Shown here in pieces: positions 1 through 6,089 of a DNA stretch of 7,766 nucleotides. Source of the DNA: Candidatus Uhrbacteria bacterium. GTDB lineage: Bacteria > Patescibacteriota > Patescibacteriia > 2-12-FULL-60-25. How positions within the stretch are numbered: the first letter of the stretch is position 1; every line of letters begins with the position of its first letter. The DNA is taken from NCBI GenBank assembly GCA_016866635.1, contig VGLT01000042.1, positions 1 to 7,766 of the forward strand, given 5' to 3'. The notes under the pieces are model-generated. The model did not search any database. It had not been told where the DNA came from and saw nothing but the letters and a program-made list of their open reading frames with translations. Position numbers and translations under genes: made by a program.

Positions 1-1877
1 CGTGTCTTTGGAATCTCTATTTGTTTTTTTCCCGAGAGATAGGATCCTGTCAGTGATTCTTTGTGACGTTTGATCTCTGTCAACGTCCCTTCCGCGACAA
101 TTTCTCCTCCATATTCACCCGCACCTGGCCCCACATCAACAATGTAGTCTGCGGCTTCGATGACGGCTTGGTCGTGCTCAACAACCACGACCGTGTTTCC
201 TAAATCGCGCAGACGTTTAATGGTTTCGATCAACTTATCGTTGTCACGCTGGTGCAAACCGATCGATGGTTCATCCAAAATGTAGATGACTCCCGATAGC
301 TCCGCACCTAATTGAGCGGCGAGGCGGACGCGCTGAGCCTCTCCTCCAGAAAGCGACATCGCCGATCGATCGAGCGTCAAATAATTTAATCCCACATCCA
401 GCAAATTTTTGACGCGACGCATGATCTCCGTCGAAATCTGGTCCACGACCAACCGCTCACGTTCCGTTAACCCTTTTGCATCCTCCACCTTTTCCGTTTT
501 CACACGATGCACCTTGGATGGTTTTACCTTTACCGGACCGCGCCCAAGACTCTTAAAGAACAAGTCGACCTCATCTAATGGCACCTGAACCAGATCCGCG
601 ATGGATTTTCCAGACACGATCACCCCCAGCGCTTCCTTACGCAAGCGTCGCCCTTCACAATCCGGACAGGTCAACACACGCATGTATGTCTCGATCTCTT
701 TTTGTACATATTCCGAATCGGTCTCTTTATATTTCTCCTCCAACATGGCGAGAATACCGGCAAACACCATGGACTTTCCCTCTACGGAATACCCTTCTTC
801 TCCGGTTCCTTCAAATAAAAGCTTGGTCGCGTTTGCAGAAAATGTATTTAGTGGCGCATGAATCGTAAAACCGTGTTTCTGTCCAACCGCTTCCAAGAGT
901 TTAAGATAGCTATTTTGATTTCCTGCAATGCGCGTCCAGGGCTTGATGGCCCCTTGCGCAATGGTCAAACGCTTGTTCGGAATCACAAGATCCGGCTCAA
1001 GCACCAATTTTGTCCCAAGACCCGTGCAAGCGGCGCACGCCCCATGCGGTGAATTGAACGAAAATAGGCGCGGCTCAAGCGGCGGTAAAGAAAGATTACA
1101 GGTAGCGCAAAACAAGGATTGAGAAAACAGTATTTCTTCCGCCGTATCCTCCAAAACGGTCACCACAAGTCCGTTGCCCAATTCCAACGCCTGTTTTACT
1201 AATTCAAGGAGGGATTCCAACACCATGGTTGTCCCTTTTTCTAGGGTGTTCACGACAACCTCGATCGTATGCGGCTTGGTTTTATCGGTTCGAACGCGAA
1301 GCATCTCGTCGATATCAACCAGTGTTCCATCAAACCGAACTTCTCGATAACCCGCATGTTGCGCGCCTTGTAAAACAACTTTATGTTCTCCTTTTTGCTC
1401 TCGCACCATGGGGGCAAGCAAAATGACTCCGGAGCGTTTTGTTTGATCCAAAATTTTTTCTGCAATTTCCCGTGGTGATTGCTCGACGACAGGGCTTCCG
1501 CATTGTGTACAATGCGCTCGTCCCGCACGGGAAAACAACAAACGCAAAAAATCGTAAATTTCCGTTACCGTCCCTACGGTCGAACGCGGATTATGGGAAG
1601 AGGATTTTTGATCAATAGCGATCGTCGGAGAGAGTCCGGTGATCTCATCAATGTCTGGCTTATCTTGAAGCTCCAAAAATTGGCGCGCGTAGGACGAGAG
1701 GCTCTCCATATAGCGTCGCTGTCCTTCTGCGTGAATCGTATCAAAGGCCAAAGAAGATTTCCCCGATCCGGATAGCCCGGTCACGACGATAAACTTCTCT
1801 TTGGGAAGATCGATCGAAATATTTTTCAAATTGTGAACGCGGGCTCCCTTAATGGAGATTTTATTTTGTGAGGACAT
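1..1877 (-). CDS. uvrA: UvrABC excinuclease subunit A, N-terminal two thirds (3' end beyond the window)
   Basis: UvrA is the damage-sensing ATPase of nucleotide excision repair; as a dimer it finds lesions with UvrB and loads UvrB on DNA in the cytoplasm. The minus-strand frame is open from ATG at 1877 to base 1, giving 625 residues of a family that is usually about 940. Visible parts in order: Walker A GLSGSGKSS (34-42); C123/C126; zinc module C257-x2-C260-x20-C281-x2-C284 followed by GLG; CPDCEGRRLRKEA (404-416); ABC signature LSGGEAQRVRLA (509-520); Walker B with D-loop ILDEPSIGLHQRDN (533-546); switch His in VVEHD (565-569); GPGAGEYGGEIVAEG (583-597). The second ATPase domain lies outside the window. 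Compared with E. coli UvrA there is a Lys/Val-rich insertion at about 446-467. The start is the ATG giving the usual short N-terminus before ISIKGARVHNLKNI. No Shine-Dalgarno or clear promoter is visible in the 48 bases upstream, so it may be co-transcribed with the genes before it. Confidence 0.97.
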   Translation of the reverse strand, partial: MSSQNKISIKGARVHNLKNISIDLPKEKFIVVTGLSGSGKSSLAFDTIHAEGQRRYMESLSSYARQFLELQDKPDIDEITGLSPTIAIDQKSSSHNPRSTVGTVTEIYDFLRLLFSRAGRAHCTQCGSPVVEQSPREIAEKILDQTKRSGVILLAPMVREQKGEHKVVLQGAQHAGYREVRFDGTLVDIDEMLRVRTDKTKPHTIEVVVNTLEKGTTMVLESLLELVKQALELGNGLVVTVLEDTAEEILFSQSLFCATCNLSLPPLEPRLFSFNSPHGACAACTGLGTKLVLEPDLVIPNKRLTIAQGAIKPWTRIAGNQNSYLKLLEAVGQKHGFTIHAPLNTFSANATKLLFEGTGEEGYSVEGKSMVFAGILAMLEEKYKETDSEYVQKEIETYMRVLTCPDCEGRRLRKEALGVIVSGKSIADLVQVPLDEVDLFFKSLGRGPVKVKPSKVHRVKTEKVEDAKGLTERERLVVDQISTEIMRRVKNLLDVGLNYLTLDRSAMSLSGGEAQRVRLAAQLGAELSGVIYILDEPSIGLHQRDNDKLIETIKRLRDLGNTVVVVEHDQAVIEAADYIVDVGPGAGEYGGEIVAEGTLTEIKRHKESLTGSYLSGKKQIEIPKT

Positions 1878-1925
1878 GTTGCCGCCGAGGCTATCACGGA
1901 TCGAAATGGAAGGCAAGTCCCGAGG

Positions 1926-3038
1926 CTACTTGGAAGTTTTTTGGCAATACCATTGGCCATCAATAAAGGTTTTTCGATTTCCCTTCTTTGTCAATACACA
2001 TTCAAGTCCAGAGTCACATGCTATTTCTCCAGTATTATTGTTATTACATGAAGTAAACTCCTTGAATCCGGTGCTATAGCACGCCGTAAAACAACCTTTA
2101 TCTGAACAACGACAGCGGCTGCCTTCTGAACCATTAGAACAATATCCAACCCCTTCTGAAATACGTATGCATGCCCCCATCTTACAATCTTGATCACGAA
2201 CACATTTTTTTCCTTCCCCATTGATATTTGGTTTATCATCCAAATCATTTTCTATCTGTGTGACTTCGCGCACTTTGCGACAAGTCGGGCGGACAGGATT
2301 AACTTTCTCCCAATCTCCAGAAGCAAGTGATGAATCTATTCTCATGACACATCCAAGCCCCGTCTGACACGCAACCGCTCCCGTTCCACCGTTATTACAA
2401 GTCCTATCACCATTTGGACATTTTGCCTCGCATCCACCAGGAGACGGACAATGACACAGATCTCCCGCAACGCCAGCAGTACACACCCCCTCATTATTAT
2501 TGATAAATAGGCATTTGGCGTTTTCTCCACAGCTTTTCTGATCTTTTAAATCTGAAGCGCAGTCCTTGTCAGATTTACATCCAACTAACCCTAAACAAGC
2601 GGCTCGATTTCCAATACTCGTTAATCCTGGAACTTGGAGTTTTACCGTTGCCGGATTGATGGTATTCAAAATAAGATAGGCCCCCAGCACGATCAATAAC
2701 CCCATCAACGCATCAAAAATAATCTTTTTTGCCTTGCTCACGTCGCTCATGGCTGATCCGATCAAATAACGAAATCCTCCGTAAACCACCATCACGATAG
2801 CGCAGATAACCACAATGCCAATTGCATAGCGATATCCCAAGGCAATGTAATCTTTCAAATCACGAACAGACGTCACGCTCCCCAAAGAAACCCCGAGCGT
2901 GAGTGGCTCTGGCTGAATATTACTGTCAGTCAAAACACCCTTGGTATCTTCAAGAACGGCGTGGGCGGGTGCGGTCGCGAGTAGCAAATAGCTCGTAGCA
3001 AGTAGCAAGCAACTGAAAACAAAAACGAGGCGCTTCAT
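1926..3038 (-). CDS. Exported pilin-like two-helix protein with two tandem cysteine-rich repeats
   Basis: The 370-residue protein starts with a signal peptide (MKRLVFVFSC..., likely cleaved after AHA at 25-27). Two hydrophobic helices follow at about 67-92 and 106-126, with the text VVYGGFRYLIG (84-94), KAKKII (102-107) and AYLILNTINP (120-129). That pattern is typical of the VirB2/TrbC-like 'T4SS pilin' family of CPR bacteria. After about residue 145 it changes into a disulfide-type region with two related repeats, at about 154-253 and 279-365, sharing paired CxC cysteines, an Asn-rich TCNN/SCNN turn, and TGAVACQTGLGCV versus TGEIACDSGLECV. The gene starts one base after the stop of the DsbA-like gene and has a purine-rich AAGAAGAG about 10 bases before its ATG, unlike the lead genes here. 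The membrane part is known from the family; the surface role and disulfide bonding are inferred. It could be a pilus- or envelope-associated surface protein; I do not recognise a specific function. Confidence 0.85.
   Translation of the reverse strand: MKRLVFVFSCLLLATSYLLLATAPAHAVLEDTKGVLTDSNIQPEPLTLGVSLGSVTSVRDLKDYIALGYRYAIGIVVICAIVMVVYGGFRYLIGSAMSDVSKAKKIIFDALMGLLIVLGAYLILNTINPATVKLQVPGLTSIGNRAACLGLVGCKSDKDCASDLKDQKSCGENAKCLFINNNEGVCTAGVAGDLCHCPSPGGCEAKCPNGDRTCNNGGTGAVACQTGLGCVMRIDSSLASGDWEKVNPVRPTCRKVREVTQIENDLDDKPNINGEGKKCVRDQDCKMGACIRISEGVGYCSNGSEGSRCRCSDKGCFTACYSTGFKEFTSCNNNNTGEIACDSGLECVLTKKGNRKTFIDGQWYCQKTSK
1944..2204 (-). repeat. Cysteine-rich repeat 2 (protein-level) of the pilin-like protein
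   Basis: Residues about 279-365, with cysteines at 279, 285, 290, 300, 309, 311, 316, 320, 331, 341, 347 and 365. These twelve match twelve of the thirteen cysteines of repeat 1. The count is even, which fits six disulfides, but the pairing is not readable from sequence. Confidence 0.8.
2280..2579 (-). repeat. Cysteine-rich repeat 1 (protein-level) of the pilin-like protein
   Basis: Residues about 154-253. Cysteines fall at 154, 160, 170, 176, 186, 195, 197, 203, 207, 214, 224, 230 and 253. It aligns with repeat 2 through CKSDKDC/CVRDQDC, GDLCHC/GSRCRC, TCNNGGTG/SCNNNNTG and ACQTGLGCV/ACDSGLECV. Repeat 1 has an extra stretch with one more cysteine (C170) between the first CxxxxxC and the next conserved cysteine. 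Confidence 0.8.
2981..3012 (-). repeat. Short GTAGCAA microrepeat inside the signal-peptide coding region
   Basis: On the plus strand GTAGCAA occurs three times in 32 bases (2981-2987, 2995-3001 and 3002-3008), with a trailing GCAA. On the coding strand this produces the duplicated peptide LLLATSY/LLLATAP in the hydrophobic core of the signal peptide. It is probably slippage-generated sequence that the signal peptide tolerates. Confidence 0.55.
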
Positions 3039-3039
3039 A

Positions 3040-3765
3040 TTATTTAGACTCTTCTTTCAAAAAACGCAGGATCAGATACTCGAGCGTTGGGGCATCAAGT
3101 TTCCCTTGGATACGGACGCCGTTAAAAAAGAACGTGGGGGTGCCCTGAACCCCAACGCGCAATGCATCCTGTACATCCTGCTGAATCGCGGAAGCGTGGA
3201 CACGCGCTCGATAACACGCGCGAAATCCCGGGCCATTGAGACCTACTTCGTCTGCATATCGCTGGAGATCTTCATCTTCATGTTTCTCTTGATGGATGAA
3301 GAGCTTATCATGATAGGGCCAAAATTTTCCTTGAACCGCCGCGCAACGAGCCGCCAAAGCCGCTGGGAAGGCACGCGGATGAATTTCTTCAATGGGAAAA
3401 TCCCGCACCACAAAATATACTTGATCTTTGTACTTCTGCACCATCTCACGCACCGGAGCAAAGGATGCCTGACAATACGGACAACCAAAATCAATAAATT
3501 CGACGATCGTGAGTTTTGCCCCCTTCGTACCAAGAGAGGCTGTCTCGGCGGCTGTGAGTCGGGCCAAGTCCGCTGGGCTGACCTGGTTATTGGAAACCAA
3601 TTTACTCCACGATGACTCCATGCGACGCTCGAGAATCGGGTTTGTCTTTCCAGACTTGATAGCGTCATAATACACCCATACCTGACGCAAAAACGCCCCG
3701 ATCCCAATTAAAACAAGAAAACCAATCACCCCCAAAACGGTCTTCCAAGAAAAAATCCGAATCAT
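3040..3765 (-). CDS. Membrane-anchored DsbA/BdbD-like thiol-disulfide oxidoreductase
   Basis: The 241-residue protein has an N-terminal membrane anchor (about 8-30) and a spacer, then a thioredoxin-fold DsbA-like domain (about 82-238). The active site is FGCPYCQ (93-99), directly after the strand LTIVEFIDF. The cis-proline loop is GVQGTPTFFFNG (205-216, cis-Pro 210). These are the hallmarks of the DsbA/BdbD (Thioredoxin_4) group. A second cysteine pair, C141 in AARCA and C184 in FRACYRA, is also typical of BdbD-like members. The family oxidises cysteines in exported proteins on the outer face of the membrane. The next gene starts after one base and encodes a protein with about 25 cysteines in its exported part, so that protein is a plausible client. 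No DsbB or VKOR partner is in the window. The ATG at 3765 sits 7 bases after a perfect TATAAT, which supports this start and a leaderless mRNA. An isomerase or reductase role cannot be excluded. Confidence 0.92.
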   Translation of the reverse strand: MIRIFSWKTVLGVIGFLVLIGIGAFLRQVWVYYDAIKSGKTNPILERRMESSWSKLVSNNQVSPADLARLTAAETASLGTKGAKLTIVEFIDFGCPYCQASFAPVREMVQKYKDQVYFVVRDFPIEEIHPRAFPAALAARCAAVQGKFWPYHDKLFIHQEKHEDEDLQRYADEVGLNGPGFRACYRARVHASAIQQDVQDALRVGVQGTPTFFFNGVRIQGKLDAPTLEYLILRFLKEESK

Positions 3766-3772
3766 ACGCTGA

Positions 3773-3781
3773 ATTATAGCA
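3773..3781 (-). promoter_or_regulatory. Extended -10 promoter of the DsbA-like/cysteine-rich gene pair
   Basis: The minus strand reads TGCTATAAT, a perfect -10 with the TG extension. No good -35 lies 16-18 bases upstream. The -10 ends 7 bases before the ATG at 3765, so transcription should begin at or next to the start codon. Confidence 0.7.
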
Positions 3782-3825
3782 CAGACCAGGTCCCCCTCTC
3801 ACGCTCCCATACGAAGGAGAACCGG

Positions 3826-3854
3826 TTGACCGTTCATGTTCAATACGGTACCTT
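3826..3854 (+). promoter_or_regulatory. Putative secG promoter
   Basis: TTGACC (3826-3831), a 17-base spacer, then a weak TACCTT (3849-3854). The -10 ends 9 bases before the secG ATG at 3864, predicting a very short or absent 5' leader. The -35 is good and the -10 poor. The 98-base divergent gap must hold promoters for both directions. Confidence 0.4.
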
Positions 3855-3863
3855 CAAAACGCT

Positions 3864-4085
3864 ATGAGACAAATGATTCTTTCGGTGACCTTTATCGTTT
3901 TATCTATTTTGCTTTCTGGAGCCATTCTTCTCCAACGGCGTGGGTCTGGCTTAGGGAGTGCCTTTGGTGGAGATGGGAGCGTCTTTCGCACCAAACGTGG
4001 ATTGGAAAAAGGTCTTTTCTATATCACGATTGCCCTCTCGTGTGTCTTTTTTGGCATGGCTATCTTAAACGTGATCCTTGCCTAA
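3864..4085 (+). CDS. secG: Preprotein translocase subunit SecG
   Basis: The 73-residue protein has the normal SecG length and layout: a first membrane helix (about 4-23), the conserved cytoplasmic loop LLQRRGSGLGSAFGGDG (22-38) with VFRTKRGLEK (40-49), and a second helix (about 51-72). SecG joins SecY and SecE in the membrane channel and helps SecA-driven export. The start is the ATG giving a standard N-terminus. No Shine-Dalgarno precedes it, and a promoter-like element ends 9 bases upstream. The next gene begins 4 bases after the stop, or overlaps it if a TTG start is used, so the two are probably co-transcribed. An overlapping frame from 3836 has no SecG-like content and is not a gene. Confidence 0.93.
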   Translation: MRQMILSVTFIVLSILLSGAILLQRRGSGLGSAFGGDGSVFRTKRGLEKGLFYITIALSCVFFGMAILNVILA

Positions 4086-4089
4086 TCAA

Positions 4090-5892
4090 ATGAAATCTCG
4101 CCTCTTCCCCTGGCGGCGCAAGAAGGAAACATCGCAAGAATTTAAACCCGCAATCCATTCGGATCGCGCGCTTGTTCTATCCGTCACCCACAAAGATCGA
4201 CCGTCCTTAATCCAACAACTGCGTCTTGTGCGTCATGTGTTTTCCCCCAAAGAATGGCGGGTGTTTATTGCGTGCATCGCTCTCTTCTTTGTGGCGATCC
4301 TCTTAGGCTTAGGGAATCTCGCAAAGCCACACATTCTCATCGTGCCAACAGCGGGGGGAGCGATGAGTGAAGCGGTGGTTGGATCTCCAAAATTGATCAA
4401 TCCTCTTTTTGCTCCGTTGAATGACGTAGATCGCGATCTGGCAAGTCTTGTCTACGCTGGGCTGTTTCGTCTAGACGAGACATTAGAGCCTGTTCCAGAC
4501 CTCGTGGATAGTTATCGCTGGATGCAGGATCAAACAACACTGGAAATCACCCTTCGGAAAGATGCTCGTTTTCATGATGGGGAAACGGTTACGGCTGACG
4601 ATGTGGTGTTTACCTATCAAGCCGTAAAGGATCCGACGTGGCGGAGTCCCTTAACCAGTCAATATCGCTTTCTTAAACCCATTCGCATCGACAACCATAC
4701 CGTTCAATTCCAGATGGATAAAATGCATCCGAATGTTTTGAGTGATCTCACCCTTGGGATTCTCCCCGCCCACGTATGGGAAGGTGTGGCAAATGCCAAT
4801 GCGAGTTTAGCCGAGGCTAACCTTCGTCCGATTGGATCGGGACCCTATGCTGTCACCTCATTTACCCGCGACTCCAAGGGGACTATTTTATCCTATACAC
4901 TAAAACGATTTGATACCTATCACGGAACCAAACCCTATGTTGATCAATGGGTCTTTCACTTCTTCGAAGATCGCGTGGGAGCGCTTCAGGCAGCCCGGAA
5001 TCATCAGGTAGATGCTATTGCTTTTGTTCCCTGGAAAGACGCCGTACATTTTAAAAATCTTGACTTTCAAAGCATCCCGTTGGAGCTTCCTCAAGAAACG
5101 GTTGCCTTTTTCAACACAAAGGACCCTGTGTTAAAAGACAAAAAAATTCGAAAAGCGCTCACCCTGGCTATTGATACTCAAGAGCTACAAGAGATCGTTG
5201 GGCCCCATGCGAGCACCGTGAGCTCTCCGTTTCCATTTTTTAGAGATACGGGTTCTTCTTCAACGGCCCCAAACATTGAGGCCGCTCGCGCCTTGCTAGA
5301 AGCTCAAGGGTGGAAACTTGTGGAGGGACAAACCGTGCGGAGTCTTCCTGCCAAATCAAAAACCGCGAGTTCAACGCCTCTCGCCTTGTCTATCGATGTA
5401 CCAAATGATCAATCCGATCTTCAGCAAGTCGCAGAATATCTAAAACGTCGATGGTCTCTCTTAGGAGCTCAGGTTTCAATTCGTGTGAGCAATCCGGACA
5501 CGCTTCTCTCCACGTCCCTGGATGAACGTGCCTATCAAGTGTTGATGTGGAATGTCCTGCTCTCTGCGCAACAAGATTTGTCACCGTTTTGGTCCAGCAA
5601 AAACACCTCAGACCGTGGGCTCAATCTCTCAAACTTATCTGATAAAGAAGTAGATAACGCTCTCGCCGCTCTTACCACTGCAACATCTACAGAAGCCGCA
5701 CGCAAAATTCAAGTCCAATTGGCCCAAGCTATCTTAGACGAATATCCTGCTCTCTTTTTGATTCGTCCCTCGTATGCCTACCTGGTCTCCAATCGAATCC
5801 GGGGTACACACAGCCTCCGCATTGCACAACCTGCGCATCGATTACTGAATACAAAACGCTGGTATATTAAAACAAGTTGGAGATGGAAATAG
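4090..5892 (+). CDS. Family 5 extracellular solute-binding protein (peptide/oligopeptide type), signal-anchored
   Basis: About 600 residues. The first 54 are basic and hydrophilic (KSRLFPWRRKKE...), followed by one membrane helix at about 55-78. The rest is an outward-facing solute-binding domain of the DppA/OppA family (SBP_bac_5). Family marks include GSPKLINPLFAPLNDVDRDL, SLVYAGLFRLDE, the region FHDGETVTADDVVFTY (about 161-176), ILPAHVWEG, GSGPYAV, and KIRKALTLAID in the second half. Known members bind peptides or other small solutes for an ABC importer, but no permease or ATPase gene is here, so the substrate and transporter are unknown. There is no lipobox cysteine; the long cytoplasmic tail and helix act as the anchor. 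I chose the ATG at 4090, 4 bases after the secG stop. A TTG at 4078 in the same frame would add 4 residues and overlap secG. Neither start has a Shine-Dalgarno, which suggests coupling to secG translation. Confidence 0.9.
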   Translation: MKSRLFPWRRKKETSQEFKPAIHSDRALVLSVTHKDRPSLIQQLRLVRHVFSPKEWRVFIACIALFFVAILLGLGNLAKPHILIVPTAGGAMSEAVVGSPKLINPLFAPLNDVDRDLASLVYAGLFRLDETLEPVPDLVDSYRWMQDQTTLEITLRKDARFHDGETVTADDVVFTYQAVKDPTWRSPLTSQYRFLKPIRIDNHTVQFQMDKMHPNVLSDLTLGILPAHVWEGVANANASLAEANLRPIGSGPYAVTSFTRDSKGTILSYTLKRFDTYHGTKPYVDQWVFHFFEDRVGALQAARNHQVDAIAFVPWKDAVHFKNLDFQSIPLELPQETVAFFNTKDPVLKDKKIRKALTLAIDTQELQEIVGPHASTVSSPFPFFRDTGSSSTAPNIEAARALLEAQGWKLVEGQTVRSLPAKSKTASSTPLALSIDVPNDQSDLQQVAEYLKRRWSLLGAQVSIRVSNPDTLLSTSLDERAYQVLMWNVLLSAQQDLSPFWSSKNTSDRGLNLSNLSDKEVDNALAALTTATSTEAARKIQVQLAQAILDEYPALFLIRPSYAYLVSNRIRGTHSLRIAQPAHRLLNTKRWYIKTSWRWK

Positions 5893-5907
5893 TCGAGCTC
5901 AGCTCGA
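5893..5907. terminator. Perfect 15-base palindrome between the binding-protein gene and tRNA-Leu; possible terminator
   Basis: TCGAGCT-C-AGCTCGA begins directly after the TAG stop of the plus-strand gene and ends at the tRNA 3' CCA. As RNA it can form a 6-bp stem with a 3-base loop. Read on the minus strand it is followed by CTATTT, a weak U-tract, so it fits best as the tRNA terminator. On the plus strand there is no T-run, and read-through would give RNA antisense to the tRNA. Confidence 0.45.
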
Positions 5908-5994
5908 TGGTGCCGCGGGAGAGACTTGAACTCTCACAACCTTGCGGTTGCCAGCTCCTAAGGCTGGTGCGTCTGCCAATTTCGCCACCGCGGC
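5908..5994 (-). tRNA. trnL-UAG: tRNA-Leu (anticodon UAG), 3' CCA encoded
   Basis: On the minus strand the acceptor GCCGCGG (5994-5988) pairs with CCGCGGC (5918-5912), with discriminator A and an encoded CCA (5910-5908). The anticodon stem CCAGC/GCTGG encloses CTTAGGA, giving anticodon UAG, which reads CUN leucine codons. A class II long variable arm, CAACC-GCAA-GGTTG, and the T arm GAGAG-TTCAAGT-CTCTC complete the cloverleaf. The D arm contains GGCGAAATTGGCAGACGC. All stems pair perfectly. Confidence 0.97.
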
Positions 5995-6007
5995 GTGGCC
6001 TAAGATT

Positions 6008-6036
6008 AATGTATATTTCCATTTAAATCAACTCAA
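6008..6036 (-). promoter_or_regulatory. Putative tRNA-Leu promoter
   Basis: On the minus strand TTGAGT (6036-6031), a 17-base spacer and TACATT (6013-6008, four of six to consensus) lie in an AT-rich stretch. The predicted start is about 6 bases before the mature tRNA 5' end. Confidence 0.4.
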
Positions 6037-6051
6037 TCCTTGACACTTGGC

Positions 6052-6080
6052 TTTTCAGAAAAGAGAGATCTGCGTATCAT
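6052..6080 (+). promoter_or_regulatory. Putative promoter of the 189-residue exported protein gene
   Basis: TTTTCA (6052-6057), a 17-base spacer and TATCAT (6075-6080, five of six to consensus). The -10 ends 9 bases before the ATG at 6090, implying a nearly leaderless message; no Shine-Dalgarno is present. Confidence 0.45.
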
Positions 6081-6089
6081 GAGCTTCAT

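Noticed and set aside
578..1775. Several short plus-strand and minus-strand frames across positions 578-1775
   Set aside because: They lie within the uvrA coding region in other frames, and uvrA is continuous and conserved throughout.
1878..1925. TGATAG as a uvrA -10 element on the minus strand
   Set aside because: It matches the consensus at only two positions and has no -35; co-transcription with the upstream genes is simpler.
1884..1928. Nine-base direct repeat CCGAGGCTA on both sides of the uvrA upstream gap
   Set aside because: Only two imperfectly flanked copies, one overlapping the stop codon of the upstream gene; probably chance.
3006..3038. Lipoprotein signal around Cys10 of the cysteine-rich protein
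   Set aside because: VFSC lies too close to the N-terminus with little hydrophobic core before it, and a clear AHA cleavage site follows at 25-27.
3836..4093. An 85-codon plus-strand frame preceded by an AAGGAG-like stretch
   Set aside because: It overlaps secG entirely in another frame and has no sensible protein features, while the secG frame matches its family end to end.
6040..6068. Perfect TTGACA at 6040-6045 as the -35 of the 189-residue protein gene
   Set aside because: At 17-18 bases spacing the only -10 candidates are GAGAGA or AGAGAT, which are poor; TATCAT at 6075-6080 is much better but is too far from this hexamer.
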